A stretch of DNA of 47,705 nucleotides from an uncultured Clostridia bacterium (GTDB lineage: Bacteria > Bacillota > Clostridia > TANB77 > CAG-508), in assembly GCA_934130975.1 (NCBI GenBank), contig CAKOYU010000014.1:1-47705 (forward strand), in the 5' to 3' direction. A program made the position numbers and the translations under genes. Below, piece after piece: positions 41,547 to 47,705 of this stretch; positions within the stretch are counted from its first letter, which is position 1, and each line of letters starts with the position of its first letter. The notes under the pieces were generated by a model. That model was not told the DNA's origin. It saw only the letters and a list, made by a program, of their open reading frames with translations, and searched no databases.

Positions 41547-41699
41547 TTTAGAAAATTAATAATATATTGTTTTTTAATACCTTGGTGTCGCAATCTTCAT
41601 ATTAAAAATAATAGTATGTAGATTGCTCCATATCGCATTCGCTACGCTCATTTGGTCGCTTACGCGGTATTTCAAACAATATATTATTAATTTTCTAAA
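41547..41699. repeat. Palindromic element B, larger relative of element A
   Basis: Perfect 24-bp arms (41547-41570 and 41676-41699; shared with A: AAAATTAATA, TATATTG). The core contains ATACCTTGGTGT and TTGGTCGCTTACGCGGTATT as in element A. A further segment of about 63 nt lies between them (41589-41651), which has its own nested hairpin GCAATCT...AGATTGC (41590-41625). It follows the alarmone synthetase gene and may also end its transcript. Confidence 0.8.
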
Positions 41700-41783
41700 A
41701 TTTATGTGATTTAATATTATGACTGAAACGTGAAATGATTTTAACTTTTGCTAATTTAATGTTTTTAATTGAATTTTTATAAG

Positions 41784-41965
41784 AAAGATTTAAAATATAA
41801 GATTTAAATGAAATGACGAATGTGCATGGAGAAATTTTAGAAATTCTTATGTAGTTTTATGGTAAGAGTTCACGATAGTGGAAAGGACCCATAAAACAAA
41901 TTAGAAGTTCTTAAATTTCGTAATAAGCCGAGGAATGTAATGAAAAGCTTATATTTTAAATCTTT
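41784..41965 (+). ncRNA. Candidate structured RNA, unclassified
   Basis: A perfect 18-bp closing stem AAAGATTTAAAATATAAG (41784-41801) with its complement (41948-41965) is followed by T-rich sequence. Inside it, GAAATTTTAGAAATTCTTAT (41831-41850) pairs imperfectly with AGAAGTTCTTAAATTTC (41903-41919). An apical GTTTTATGG/CCATAAAAC helix (41853-41861 with 41889-41897) closes the end. The rod shape with internal loops recalls 6S-like RNAs, but I cannot match it to any family. No convincing promoter or ORF is seen. Strand is assumed from the T-rich 3' end. Confidence 0.45.
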
Positions 41966-42019
41966 TTCTATATTAACAAAAAACTATTAACAAATTTTTA
42001 AATAATTATGTGAAAGCCC

Positions 42020-42048
42020 TTGACAGTTGACCATAATAATTATAAAAT
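42020..42048 (+). promoter_or_regulatory. Promoter of rny
   Basis: TTGACA (42020-42025), 17 bp, TAAAAT (42043-42048). The purine-rich leader is about 85 nt. Confidence 0.75.
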
Positions 42049-42141
42049 ATAATAGGTTGAAAAAATATATGAAAAAATTAAAGAAAGAAAAGATATATTT
42101 ATTCGAACATTGAAAATTAAATAAGAAAGAGGTGTATGATT

Positions 42142-43683
42142 ATGAATACTTTAATCATAGTAGCCGCTATCTTAATCTCATTAGCAATAGGAATGCCAGT
42201 AGGAATGGTAATAAGAAAAAAGATTGCTGAATCTAAAATAGAAGGTGCAGAAAAAGAAGCCAAAAGATTAGTAGAACTAGCAAAAATAGAAGCAGAAAAT
42301 TTAAAAAAAGAAGAAATAATCAAAGCAAAAGAAGAAATTATGAATGCTAGAAATGAATTAGATCAAGAGATTAAAGAAAGAAGAGGCGAAGTTCAAAAAC
42401 AAGAAAGTAGAATTATTCAAAAAGAAGAAAACTTAGAAAAACGTTCAGACAATTTTGAAAAAAAAGAAAGAGAATTAGAAAAAAAAGAACGCGAATTAAA
42501 AGAAAAGGAAAAAGAAATTGAAGACTTGAAAGTTGAACAATTAGAAGTACTTCAAAAAGTTGCTAACTTAACAAGAGAGGACGCCAAAAAGCAATTACTA
42601 AGTTCAGTAGAACAAGAAATCACAGCTGAAAAGGCAGTCTTAATTAGAGAGTTAGAACAAAAAGCCAAAGAAGAAGCAAAAAAGAATGCAAAAGAAACAA
42701 TAAGTTATGCAATTCAAAAATGTGCAGCAGACCACTCTGCAGAAACTACAGTCTCAATAGTACCACTTCCATCAGATGACATAAAAGGAAGAATTATTGG
42801 TAGAGAAGGTAGAAACATAAGAGCACTAGAAACACTTACAGGAATAGATTTAATAATAGATGATACACCAGAAGCAGTAATACTATCAGGTTTTGATCCA
42901 TTAAGAAGAGAAGTTGCTAGAATTGCTCTTGAAAAATTAATTGATGATGGTAGAATTCATCCAGCTAAAATAGAAGAAATGGTAGAAAAAGCTAAGGAAG
43001 AGTTAATGGAAATCATAAAATCAGAAGGAGAAAGAGCAACATTAGAAACTGGAGTAATAGGTTTAAATCCAGAACTTGTTAAATTAATAGGAAAATTAAA
43101 ATATAGAACAAGTTATGGACAAAATGTATTAAACCACTCAATAGAAGTTTCAAATTTAGCAAGAATAATGGCAGAAGAACTTGGACTAGATGCAAAACTT
43201 GCACGTAGAGCAGGATTATTACATGATATTGGAAAAGCTTTAGACCATGATATGGAAGGAACACATGTACAAATAGGTGTAGACATATTAAAGAAATTTA
43301 AAGAGAATCCACTAGTAATAAATGCAGTAGAAGCTCATCATGGAGATGTTGAGCCACAAACATTAGAAGCTGTATTAGTACAAGCTGCAGATGCAATATC
43401 AGCATCAAGACCAGGAGCAAGAAGAGAAACATTAGAAGCATACATAAAGAGACTAGAAAATCTTGAATCAATTGCAGATTCATTTGATGGTGTTGAAAAA
43501 TCATTTGCAATTCAAGCAGGACGTGAAGTTAGAATAATAGTAAAACCAGATAAAATTTCAGATGACAAAATGACATTATTAGCAAGAGATGTATCTAAGA
43601 GAATTGAAGATGAAATGGATTATCCAGGTCAAATAAAAGTAAATATTATTAGAGAAACTAGAGTAGTAGATTATGCAAAATAA
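42142..43683 (+). CDS. rny: Ribonuclease Y
   Basis: A 513-residue membrane-anchored endoribonuclease that starts mRNA decay. There is an N-terminal membrane helix (about 3-24), a long charged coiled coil (about 30-190), a KH domain with GRIIGREGRNIRALE (about 213-227) and an HD metal-dependent catalytic domain with LLHDIGKALDHD (near residue 360). ATG 42142 is preferred, since AGAAAGAGGTG lies 7 nt upstream and ATG 42136 is too close to it. It has its own promoter and a terminator at 43690-43722. The structured RNA candidate lies just upstream. Confidence 0.97.
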   Translation: MNTLIIVAAILISLAIGMPVGMVIRKKIAESKIEGAEKEAKRLVELAKIEAENLKKEEIIKAKEEIMNARNELDQEIKERRGEVQKQESRIIQKEENLEKRSDNFEKKERELEKKERELKEKEKEIEDLKVEQLEVLQKVANLTREDAKKQLLSSVEQEITAEKAVLIRELEQKAKEEAKKNAKETISYAIQKCAADHSAETTVSIVPLPSDDIKGRIIGREGRNIRALETLTGIDLIIDDTPEAVILSGFDPLRREVARIALEKLIDDGRIHPAKIEEMVEKAKEELMEIIKSEGERATLETGVIGLNPELVKLIGKLKYRTSYGQNVLNHSIEVSNLARIMAEELGLDAKLARRAGLLHDIGKALDHDMEGTHVQIGVDILKKFKENPLVINAVEAHHGDVEPQTLEAVLVQAADAISASRPGARRETLEAYIKRLENLESIADSFDGVEKSFAIQAGREVRIIVKPDKISDDKMTLLARDVSKRIEDEMDYPGQIKVNIIRETRVVDYAK

Positions 43684-43689
43684 ATAAAC

Positions 43690-43722
43690 AGTCAATAGGG
43701 ATTTATCCTTATTGGCTTTTTT
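43690..43722 (+). terminator. rny terminator
   Basis: AGTCAATAGGGA (43690-43701) pairs with TCCTTATTGGCT (43706-43717), with wobbles, followed by a T-run. Confidence 0.85.
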
Positions 43723-43740
43723 ATGTTTTGCATAAATATA

Positions 43741-43769
43741 TTGAAATTTATGTAAAATTCTGCTATAAT
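43741..43769 (+). promoter_or_regulatory. Promoter of the gene at 43852
   Basis: TTGAAA (43741-43746), 17 bp, TATAAT (43764-43769). Confidence 0.7.
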
Positions 43770-43851
43770 ATAATCGCATTAAATTGTAACTCCATTTTTT
43801 CATCAAAGGGGTAACGCAGTATAATAAAAAAATTTTTAGGAGGAATTAAAG

Positions 43852-44331
43852 ATGAGTGAAAAATTGATGAGCAAAAAGGATTATGAAAAAAGGACAGAGA
43901 AATTGGAAAAATATATGCGGAAATATAATATTTTTGACAATGTGATGTCTTTATTTCAAATTTACATGGTAGTATGTTTGATTAGTATGAGTATATCTGA
44001 AAAAGATAGCAGCGTAGTAAAAATAGGAGCTATAATAGTAGCTGTTTTTATAATAATACTATTCATAATGACTAGAATAAAAGTTTATGAAGCTTATAAC
44101 AGAGTAAAAAAACTCTTTTTTCATCTTGAAAAGATGAAAAAAGAGTTTGAAGAAATAGTTAAAAAATCGGGAATAGAAGATTATAGTGAATATAAAAAAA
44201 CAATTAAAGAAGCTGAAGAGCTTATGCTTGATTTAGGGTCTGATTTAATAGTTGGCCATAATTTAACGATAAGGCAAAAGAAAAATATTGAAAGGATGTT
44301 AGAAAAGACCAAAAAAGACTACTTCAAATAA
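43852..44331 (+). CDS. Unknown two-TM protein with C-terminal helical tail
   Basis: A 159-residue membrane protein. A charged N-terminus (1-25) is followed by two hydrophobic helices (about 30-48 and 56-77) and a cytoplasmic-looking coiled-coil tail (about 80-155; KKLFFHLEKMKKEFEEIVKK and later IRQKKNIERMLEKTKKD). The two-TM plus coiled-coil layout superficially resembles SLATT-type proteins, but no partner gene is present and I do not assign it. TTTTTAGGAGGAATTAAAG precedes the ATG. Own promoter and terminator. Confidence 0.7.
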   Translation: MSEKLMSKKDYEKRTEKLEKYMRKYNIFDNVMSLFQIYMVVCLISMSISEKDSSVVKIGAIIVAVFIIILFIMTRIKVYEAYNRVKKLFFHLEKMKKEFEEIVKKSGIEDYSEYKKTIKEAEELMLDLGSDLIVGHNLTIRQKKNIERMLEKTKKDYFK

Positions 44332-44340
44332 AAAATGCTC

Positions 44341-44382
44341 AAAATAGTGAATTAGAAAATAATTTTTCTAGTTCACTATTTT
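44341..44382 (+). terminator. Terminator after the gene at 43852
   Basis: A 19-bp stem AAAATAGTGAATTAGAAAA (44341-44359) with TTTTCTAGTTCACTATTTT (44364-44382; one wobble), then T residues. Confidence 0.85.
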
Positions 44383-44396
44383 TTCTATGTTTTTTA

Positions 44397-44425
44397 TTGA
44401 CAAACGCAAACAACTGTTTTATAAT
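44397..44425 (+). promoter_or_regulatory. dinB promoter
   Basis: TTGACA (44397-44402), 17 bp, TATAAT (44420-44425), near consensus. The spacer contains a LexA-like dyad. Confidence 0.8.
44408..44419. promoter_or_regulatory. LexA-like SOS box in the dinB promoter
   Basis: AAAC-AACT-GTTT, a dyad with the four-base spacing of the Gram-positive LexA core GAAC-N4-GTTC. It fills the spacer between -35 and -10, so LexA binding would block the promoter. The outer bases deviate from consensus. Confidence 0.5.
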
Positions 44426-44440
44426 AAATGTGGTGATATT

Positions 44441-45652
44441 ATGGAAAAACAAATATTACATGTTGATGTAAACAATGCATTTTTAAGTTGGACAGCAGTA
44501 GAAAAGTTAAAACAAGGAAGTACAATAGATATAAGAGAAATTCCATCAGTAATTGGTGGAGATGAAAATAGAAGATCAGGAATAGTGTTAGCGAAAAGTC
44601 CCAAAGCTAAGATGTTTGGAATATCAACAGGAGAAACATTATATCAAGCGAGAATAAAATGTCCACAACTAAAAGTATATCCAGGAAATTATAAGATGTA
44701 TAAACATTATTCAAACCAATTATATCAACTATTGTTACAATATACAGATAAAATAGAAAGGTTCAGCATAGATGAATGTTTTTTAGACATGACAAATTGT
44801 TTGATGGAAAAAAGTTTAATAGATAAGGCATATGAAATAAATAAAAGAGTAAGAGAAGAATTAGGATTTACAGTAAATGTAGGAGTTGCGCATAATAAAT
44901 TATTAGCGAAAATGGCATCAGACTTTACAAAACCAGATAGAGTACATACATTATATGAAAATGAAATACCAACAAAAATGTGGTGTTTGCCAATATCAGA
45001 CTTACTAATGCTAGGAAGAAAAACAATTCCTAAATTATATAATATAGGAATAAAAACAATAGGACAATTAGCTCATACAGATAAACAACTTTTAATAAAA
45101 AAGTTTGGAAAACATGGAAAAATGATTTGGGAATATGCTAATGGAATTGATGAGTCTGAGATACAATACAAATTTGAAAAGCCAAAAGGGATTGGAAATT
45201 CTACAACTTTGCCGGTAGACCTAAGTGAAATTTCTAAGTTGGAAGAAGTCTTATTAGCTTTGACAGAACAAGTAACTTATAGGCTAAGAAAATATGATAT
45301 GGTAGCCAATGTTGTAAATGTGCAATTAAGGAGTAAAGACTTTGAAGACAAGACACATCAAAGAAAATTGATGTCACCAACTTCTAGTACCAAAGAAATC
45401 TATGCATTAGCAAAAGAGTTATTAGAAGAAATGTATAGACAAGGAACTCCCATAAGACTAATAGGAATGAGAGTTGACGGACTTGAAGAAAAGCAAAGTG
45501 CGCAAATATCTCTATTTGATAATAAAGATAATGAAAAACAAGATAAATTAGATAAAGTTGTTGATAATTTAAAACAAAAATATGGTTATAATAGTATAAC
45601 TAGAGCTGGAAAATTACATTCAGAAGACAAAATTAAATTGAAGGATATATAA
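44441..45652 (+). CDS. dinB: DNA polymerase IV (Y-family translesion polymerase)
   Basis: A 403-residue error-prone polymerase. The first metal-binding motif is ILHVDVNNAFLSW (Asp9), and the catalytic FSIDECFLDMT (Asp111, Glu112) follows. Palm, thumb with a helix-hairpin-helix (LGRKTIPKLYNIGIKTIGQL) and little-finger domain (about 240-345) are complete. A C-terminal AQISLFDN segment matches a beta-clamp-binding motif (QxSLF). ATG 44441 is preferred over the upstream in-frame start at 44387 because the family begins here, GGTGAT precedes it, and the promoter at 44397-44425 would lie inside the longer frame. The SOS-like box suggests damage induction. Confidence 0.94.
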   Translation: MEKQILHVDVNNAFLSWTAVEKLKQGSTIDIREIPSVIGGDENRRSGIVLAKSPKAKMFGISTGETLYQARIKCPQLKVYPGNYKMYKHYSNQLYQLLLQYTDKIERFSIDECFLDMTNCLMEKSLIDKAYEINKRVREELGFTVNVGVAHNKLLAKMASDFTKPDRVHTLYENEIPTKMWCLPISDLLMLGRKTIPKLYNIGIKTIGQLAHTDKQLLIKKFGKHGKMIWEYANGIDESEIQYKFEKPKGIGNSTTLPVDLSEISKLEEVLLALTEQVTYRLRKYDMVANVVNVQLRSKDFEDKTHQRKLMSPTSSTKEIYALAKELLEEMYRQGTPIRLIGMRVDGLEEKQSAQISLFDNKDNEKQDKLDKVVDNLKQKYGYNSITRAGKLHSEDKIKLKDI

Positions 45653-45691
45653 CCAAGAAGTTCTAATAAGATTAAAAATAGAACTTCTTGG
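45653..45691 (+). terminator. Hairpin after dinB
   Basis: CCAAGAAGTTCTA (45653-45665) pairs perfectly with TAGAACTTCTTGG (45679-45691). It starts at the dinB stop, but no T-run follows, so termination is uncertain. Confidence 0.5.
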
Positions 45692-45750
45692 CAAGTGAAT
45701 TGCTATGTCGAAATTTGTCAAAATAATCTTGAGAGAATAAGGATAATTTA

Positions 45751-45779
45751 TTGACATATGGGCAAATAGACTATATAAT
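45751..45779 (+). promoter_or_regulatory. Promoter of the toxin-antitoxin pair
   Basis: TTGACA (45751-45756), 17 bp, TATAAT (45774-45779), both consensus. Leader of about 12 nt only. Confidence 0.8.
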
Positions 45780-45797
45780 ATTTATGAGGTGAGAAAA

Positions 45798-46022
45798 ATG
45801 TTAAAAACGATATCATTAAAAAAATTTATATCTATTCCTAAGTTTAAAACTAAGAACACCAATAATGTTTATGATGAAAATTGGAATATGTATTTTGCAA
45901 ATGAAGAAAAGAAACAACAATTTTTAAGTAGAATAGCCAAATCTGAAGAAAATATAAAAGCAGGAAATGTTTATTCTCAAGAGGAGGTTGAGATTTATTT
46001 TAAAGAAAAATATGGAATATAA
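45798..46022 (+). CDS. Probable antitoxin of a RelE/ParE-type module
   Basis: A 74-residue protein. The N-terminal third is basic (LKTISLKKFISIPKFKTK) and shows no clear ribbon-helix-helix domain. The C-terminus, SEENIKAGNVYSQEEVEIYF, has the IxxGxxxSxEEVxxxxKxKYG pattern of RelB/ParD-like toxin-neutralising tails. ATG 45798 is chosen, with AGGTGA 6 nt upstream; GTG 45789 overlaps that site. It overlaps the toxin gene by 11 bp, the usual coupled antitoxin-first order. The call rests mainly on this context. Confidence 0.7.
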   Translation: MLKTISLKKFISIPKFKTKNTNNVYDENWNMYFANEEKKQQFLSRIAKSEENIKAGNVYSQEEVEIYFKEKYGI

Positions 46023-46299
46023 AATTGTGTATGATAAAGAAGCTTCCAAGGAGCTAGAAAATATATATTTATATATTAGAAATACTTTACTGGAAGAAAA
46101 TATAGCCAAAAAGACAGTTGGTAACATTATTAGCAAAATTAAAGAAATGGAATACTTTCCATTTGCAAATAGGACTATAAATTCGAGAAACAAAAATAGA
46201 AAACTTATAGTCAAAAATTATATCATAATTTATAATGTGGATTTAGAATCAAAAATAATTAATATCTTACATATTTACAATCAAAAACAATATAGATGA
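46012..46299 (+). CDS. RelE/ParE superfamily toxin
   Basis: A 95-residue protein that starts MEYKIVYDKEASKELENIYL, a typical RelE/ParE first strand and helix with ELENIYLYI. The central IVKNYIIIYNVDLESKIINI is the conserved beta-hairpin (xYxIxYxVDxExxxIxIL), and HIYNQKQYR ends the protein. The ParE-like C-terminus suggests either a gyrase inhibitor or an mRNase; catalytic residues cannot settle it. The ATG lies within the antitoxin's last codons. Terminator at 46305-46332. Confidence 0.82.
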   Translation: MEYKIVYDKEASKELENIYLYIRNTLLEENIAKKTVGNIISKIKEMEYFPFANRTINSRNKNRKLIVKNYIIIYNVDLESKIINILHIYNQKQYR

Positions 46300-46304
46300 T
46301 CTAA

Positions 46305-46332
46305 AACTAGAATTTTTATTCTAGCTTTTTTT
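46305..46332 (+). terminator. Terminator of the toxin-antitoxin operon
   Basis: CTAGAAT (46307-46313) pairs with ATTCTAG (46318-46324), followed by C and a run of seven T. Confidence 0.85.
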
Positions 46333-46388
46333 ATATTAATTTTAAAAGAATCATGATTATGTAATGTCAAAAAAATATATATAACACT

Positions 46389-46416
46389 ATACTTTTAAAA
46401 AAAAGTATGATATACT
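46389..46416 (+). promoter_or_regulatory. Operator-like dyad and -10 box before the ROK-like gene
   Basis: ATACTTTT-aaaa-AAAAGTAT (46389-46408) is a perfect 20-bp dyad located where a -35 box would be, followed by TATACT (46411-46416). A regulator, possibly the ROK-like product itself, may bind here. Confidence 0.45.
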
Positions 46417-46506
46417 ACTAACCAGTAAATTCCTTATAATCTCCTTTGGGAGTTAAACATATATAACAAGTAAACAACAAATAAATTTATTTAAGGAGGA
46501 TTTTTT

Positions 46507-47583
46507 ATGTTACCAGAACAACGGAAAATTATAGGAGAAAATCAACAGATACTATATTCATTTAGAAATAACGGAAGAAACTTACCAGAAAAAGAACTGG
46601 TACAGTTAGCAAAAAAAATAGGCAACGCTTATAAAACAATGCAAAAGTCGCTGTATAACATGTCAAAAAATAATATAATCTTAGACTGTAAAAAGTTTTT
46701 GGTGAATCCGAATTTTGCATATTTTGCTGGATTTTATGTAACAGATAATGAAGTAGAAATTGAGGTGTTAGACTTTTCATTAGAACCAGTATTGGAAAAA
46801 AATATGCCGGGATTTAAAAAGAAATTTCAATATGAAGAACTGCATGAATTAATAGGTATAATTGAAAATGTAATTGATGATATATCTAAAAATATAAAGA
46901 TTGAATCTATTGCCATTATTTTTGATAAGTTTATAAACTACCAAACTAGTATCGCTTATTATGAAAATGGATTAGATTTTAAAATATATAATATATCAGT
47001 TCATATCAAGAGTTCAAGAGGTTTATGGACTTCATCTTTTAGAGATGTATTCGTGGGGGATATAGTATTAGCAAATACTTTGTATAGTAGAGAAAAGGTT
47101 TTTGAATCAAATTCAATTGTTTATTATGATTTGGATTTAAATTCAGTTTGTTATATTATGAATGGTATCCTTCAAAAGAATACAAATCCAGTTACAGGTA
47201 TGGTTTTTCCAAGATTTACTACTCAGCAGAAAAAGATGTTTAGAGAATTAGAAAATGTATCTGATTCAACATATGTTAGTAGTTTAAAGTCTAATATACA
47301 TCAATTAGATTCAATAATTGAAGAATATCTGCAATTAAAAGCTTTATTTAATCCGGAGCATTTTATACTAGGAGGAAAATGGCTTAGAAAAGGAAAAATT
47401 GAAGATATTATCTCTTGTTCTATAAATGAAAAAATCTGCAAAAATAATGAATCACCACAAAAAATTCTAATGTTAGAAGGCTTCATTCCATTTTTGGAAA
47501 TTATAAACAAGGACGAGCAATCGGCAAAAGGTGCTGGAATATTTGCAGCATATTCATTTTTTAATTGGGATTTTAAATGGTAA
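46507..47583 (+). CDS. Degenerate ROK-family-like transcriptional regulator
   Basis: A 358-residue protein. Residues about 18-60 look like a winged helix-turn-helix (NLPEKELVQLAKKIGNAYKT, then NMSKNNIIL). A central part starting near residue 74 (FAGFYVTDNEVEIEVLDFSL) fits the first lobe of the ROK sugar-kinase fold. NPEHFILGGKWLRKG near residue 281 and AKGAGIFAAYSF near the end fit its last lobe. The ROK zinc motif (GHxxI...CxCGxxGCxE) and catalytic Asp are not seen, so it would be a non-kinase regulator or a diverged relative. AAGGAGG (46493-46499) precedes ATG 46507; CTCCTTT at 46441-46447 could mask it. Confidence 0.5.
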   Translation: MLPEQRKIIGENQQILYSFRNNGRNLPEKELVQLAKKIGNAYKTMQKSLYNMSKNNIILDCKKFLVNPNFAYFAGFYVTDNEVEIEVLDFSLEPVLEKNMPGFKKKFQYEELHELIGIIENVIDDISKNIKIESIAIIFDKFINYQTSIAYYENGLDFKIYNISVHIKSSRGLWTSSFRDVFVGDIVLANTLYSREKVFESNSIVYYDLDLNSVCYIMNGILQKNTNPVTGMVFPRFTTQQKKMFRELENVSDSTYVSSLKSNIHQLDSIIEEYLQLKALFNPEHFILGGKWLRKGKIEDIISCSINEKICKNNESPQKILMLEGFIPFLEIINKDEQSAKGAGIFAAYSFFNWDFKW

Positions 47584-47601
47584 CTAAAATGCATAAAAGA
47601 T

Positions 47602-47637
47602 AAGTCAGCTCTAACTAGAGCTGATTTATTTTTTTGT
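47602..47637 (+). terminator. Terminator after the ROK-like gene
   Basis: CAGCTCTA (47606-47613) pairs with TAGAGCTG (47616-47623), with A/T-rich extension and a run of seven T. Confidence 0.8.
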
Positions 47638-47643
47638 ATGAAT

Positions 47644-47705
47644 AACCTTCCGGCTATGCCGGTAGTAACATAGGCTTTAGCTTTGTAGCAAAGCAACTCC
47701 TTTCA
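47644..47705. repeat. Hairpin-rich segment cut by the window edge
   Basis: Contains CCGGC-tat-GCCGG (47650-47662) and GCTTTG-tag-CAAAGC (47680-47694) in quick succession with no ORF. It is GC-rich for this genome and looks like part of a dispersed repeat continuing to the right. Confidence 0.4.

Noticed and set aside
41784..41965. Known RNA such as lysine riboswitch, SRP RNA, tmRNA or RNase P
   Set aside because: The conserved cores of these RNAs are absent; a short AGCCGAGG match to the lysine riboswitch is isolated. Left as unclassified.
43852..44331. SLATT-type anti-phage effector
   Set aside because: Only the two-TM layout is shared. No nucleotidyltransferase, SLOG or other defence partner is adjacent.

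Overview
The window is AT-rich chromosomal DNA from a low-GC Gram-positive anaerobe, most likely a member of the Clostridia (inference). Evidence for this is the hrcA-grpE-dnaK-dnaJ order under two CIRCE operators, RNase Y, a class III (glycyl-radical) ribonucleotide reductase, strong Shine-Dalgarno sequences, and many promoters with TTGACA/TATAAT-like boxes exactly 17 bp apart. No rRNA, prophage, insertion sequence or CRISPR array is visible. Most genes lie on the + strand.

Layout. 1-1261: the tail of an 84-residue tandem-repeat protein and a small overlapping coiled-coil protein. 1318-4134: a TetR regulator, what looks like the C-terminal half of an ABC/FtsX-type permease, phosphoglycerate mutase and a DUF4236 protein. 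4277-6498: a P-loop nucleoside kinase with a ThrRS-like N-terminus, an RNHCP zinc protein and ribosomal protein L28. 6683-9515: two unknown single-gene units flanking a D,D-carboxypeptidase. 9581-12575: a Crp/Fnr regulator divergent from nrdD, with a 16-bp dyad at the class II activator position. 12831-14801: a 656-residue unknown protein of foreign-looking composition. 15000-19862: the HrcA heat-shock operon, with a long inverted repeat between grpE and dnaK. 20011-26175: an unknown gene, trpS, obg, a 10-TM metal exporter and an isolated VirD4/TraG-like ATPase.

26232-29331: tRNA-Glu, a yybP-ykoY (Mn2+) riboswitch with an overlapping terminator, and a P2-type ATPase, apparently in one transcription unit. 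29487-39247: a fatty-acid cluster (acyl-CoA/ACP synthetase, biotin ligase, fabD, fabG, fabF, accB, fabZ, accC, accD, accA, fabI). It makes malonyl-CoA and elongates acyl chains, but fabH and acpP are missing. 39371-41513: deoD, divergent from an unknown gene, then a small alarmone synthetase.

41514-42141 has no gene. It holds a palindromic element, related to one just after fabI, and an unclassified structured-RNA candidate closed by an 18-bp stem. 42142-47583: RNase Y, a 2-TM protein, DNA polymerase IV with a LexA-like box, a RelE/ParE-type toxin-antitoxin pair and a degenerate ROK-like regulator. The last bases hold small hairpins from what looks like another dispersed repeat, cut by the window edge.

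The strongest leads are the tRNA-riboswitch-ATPase unit, the Crp/nrdD dyad, the RNA candidate at 41784-41965, the matched palindromic elements, the lone VirD4-like ATPase and the foreign-looking gene at 12831. I did not find a multi-gene defence or secretion system. Promoter, terminator and operator calls are by eye.
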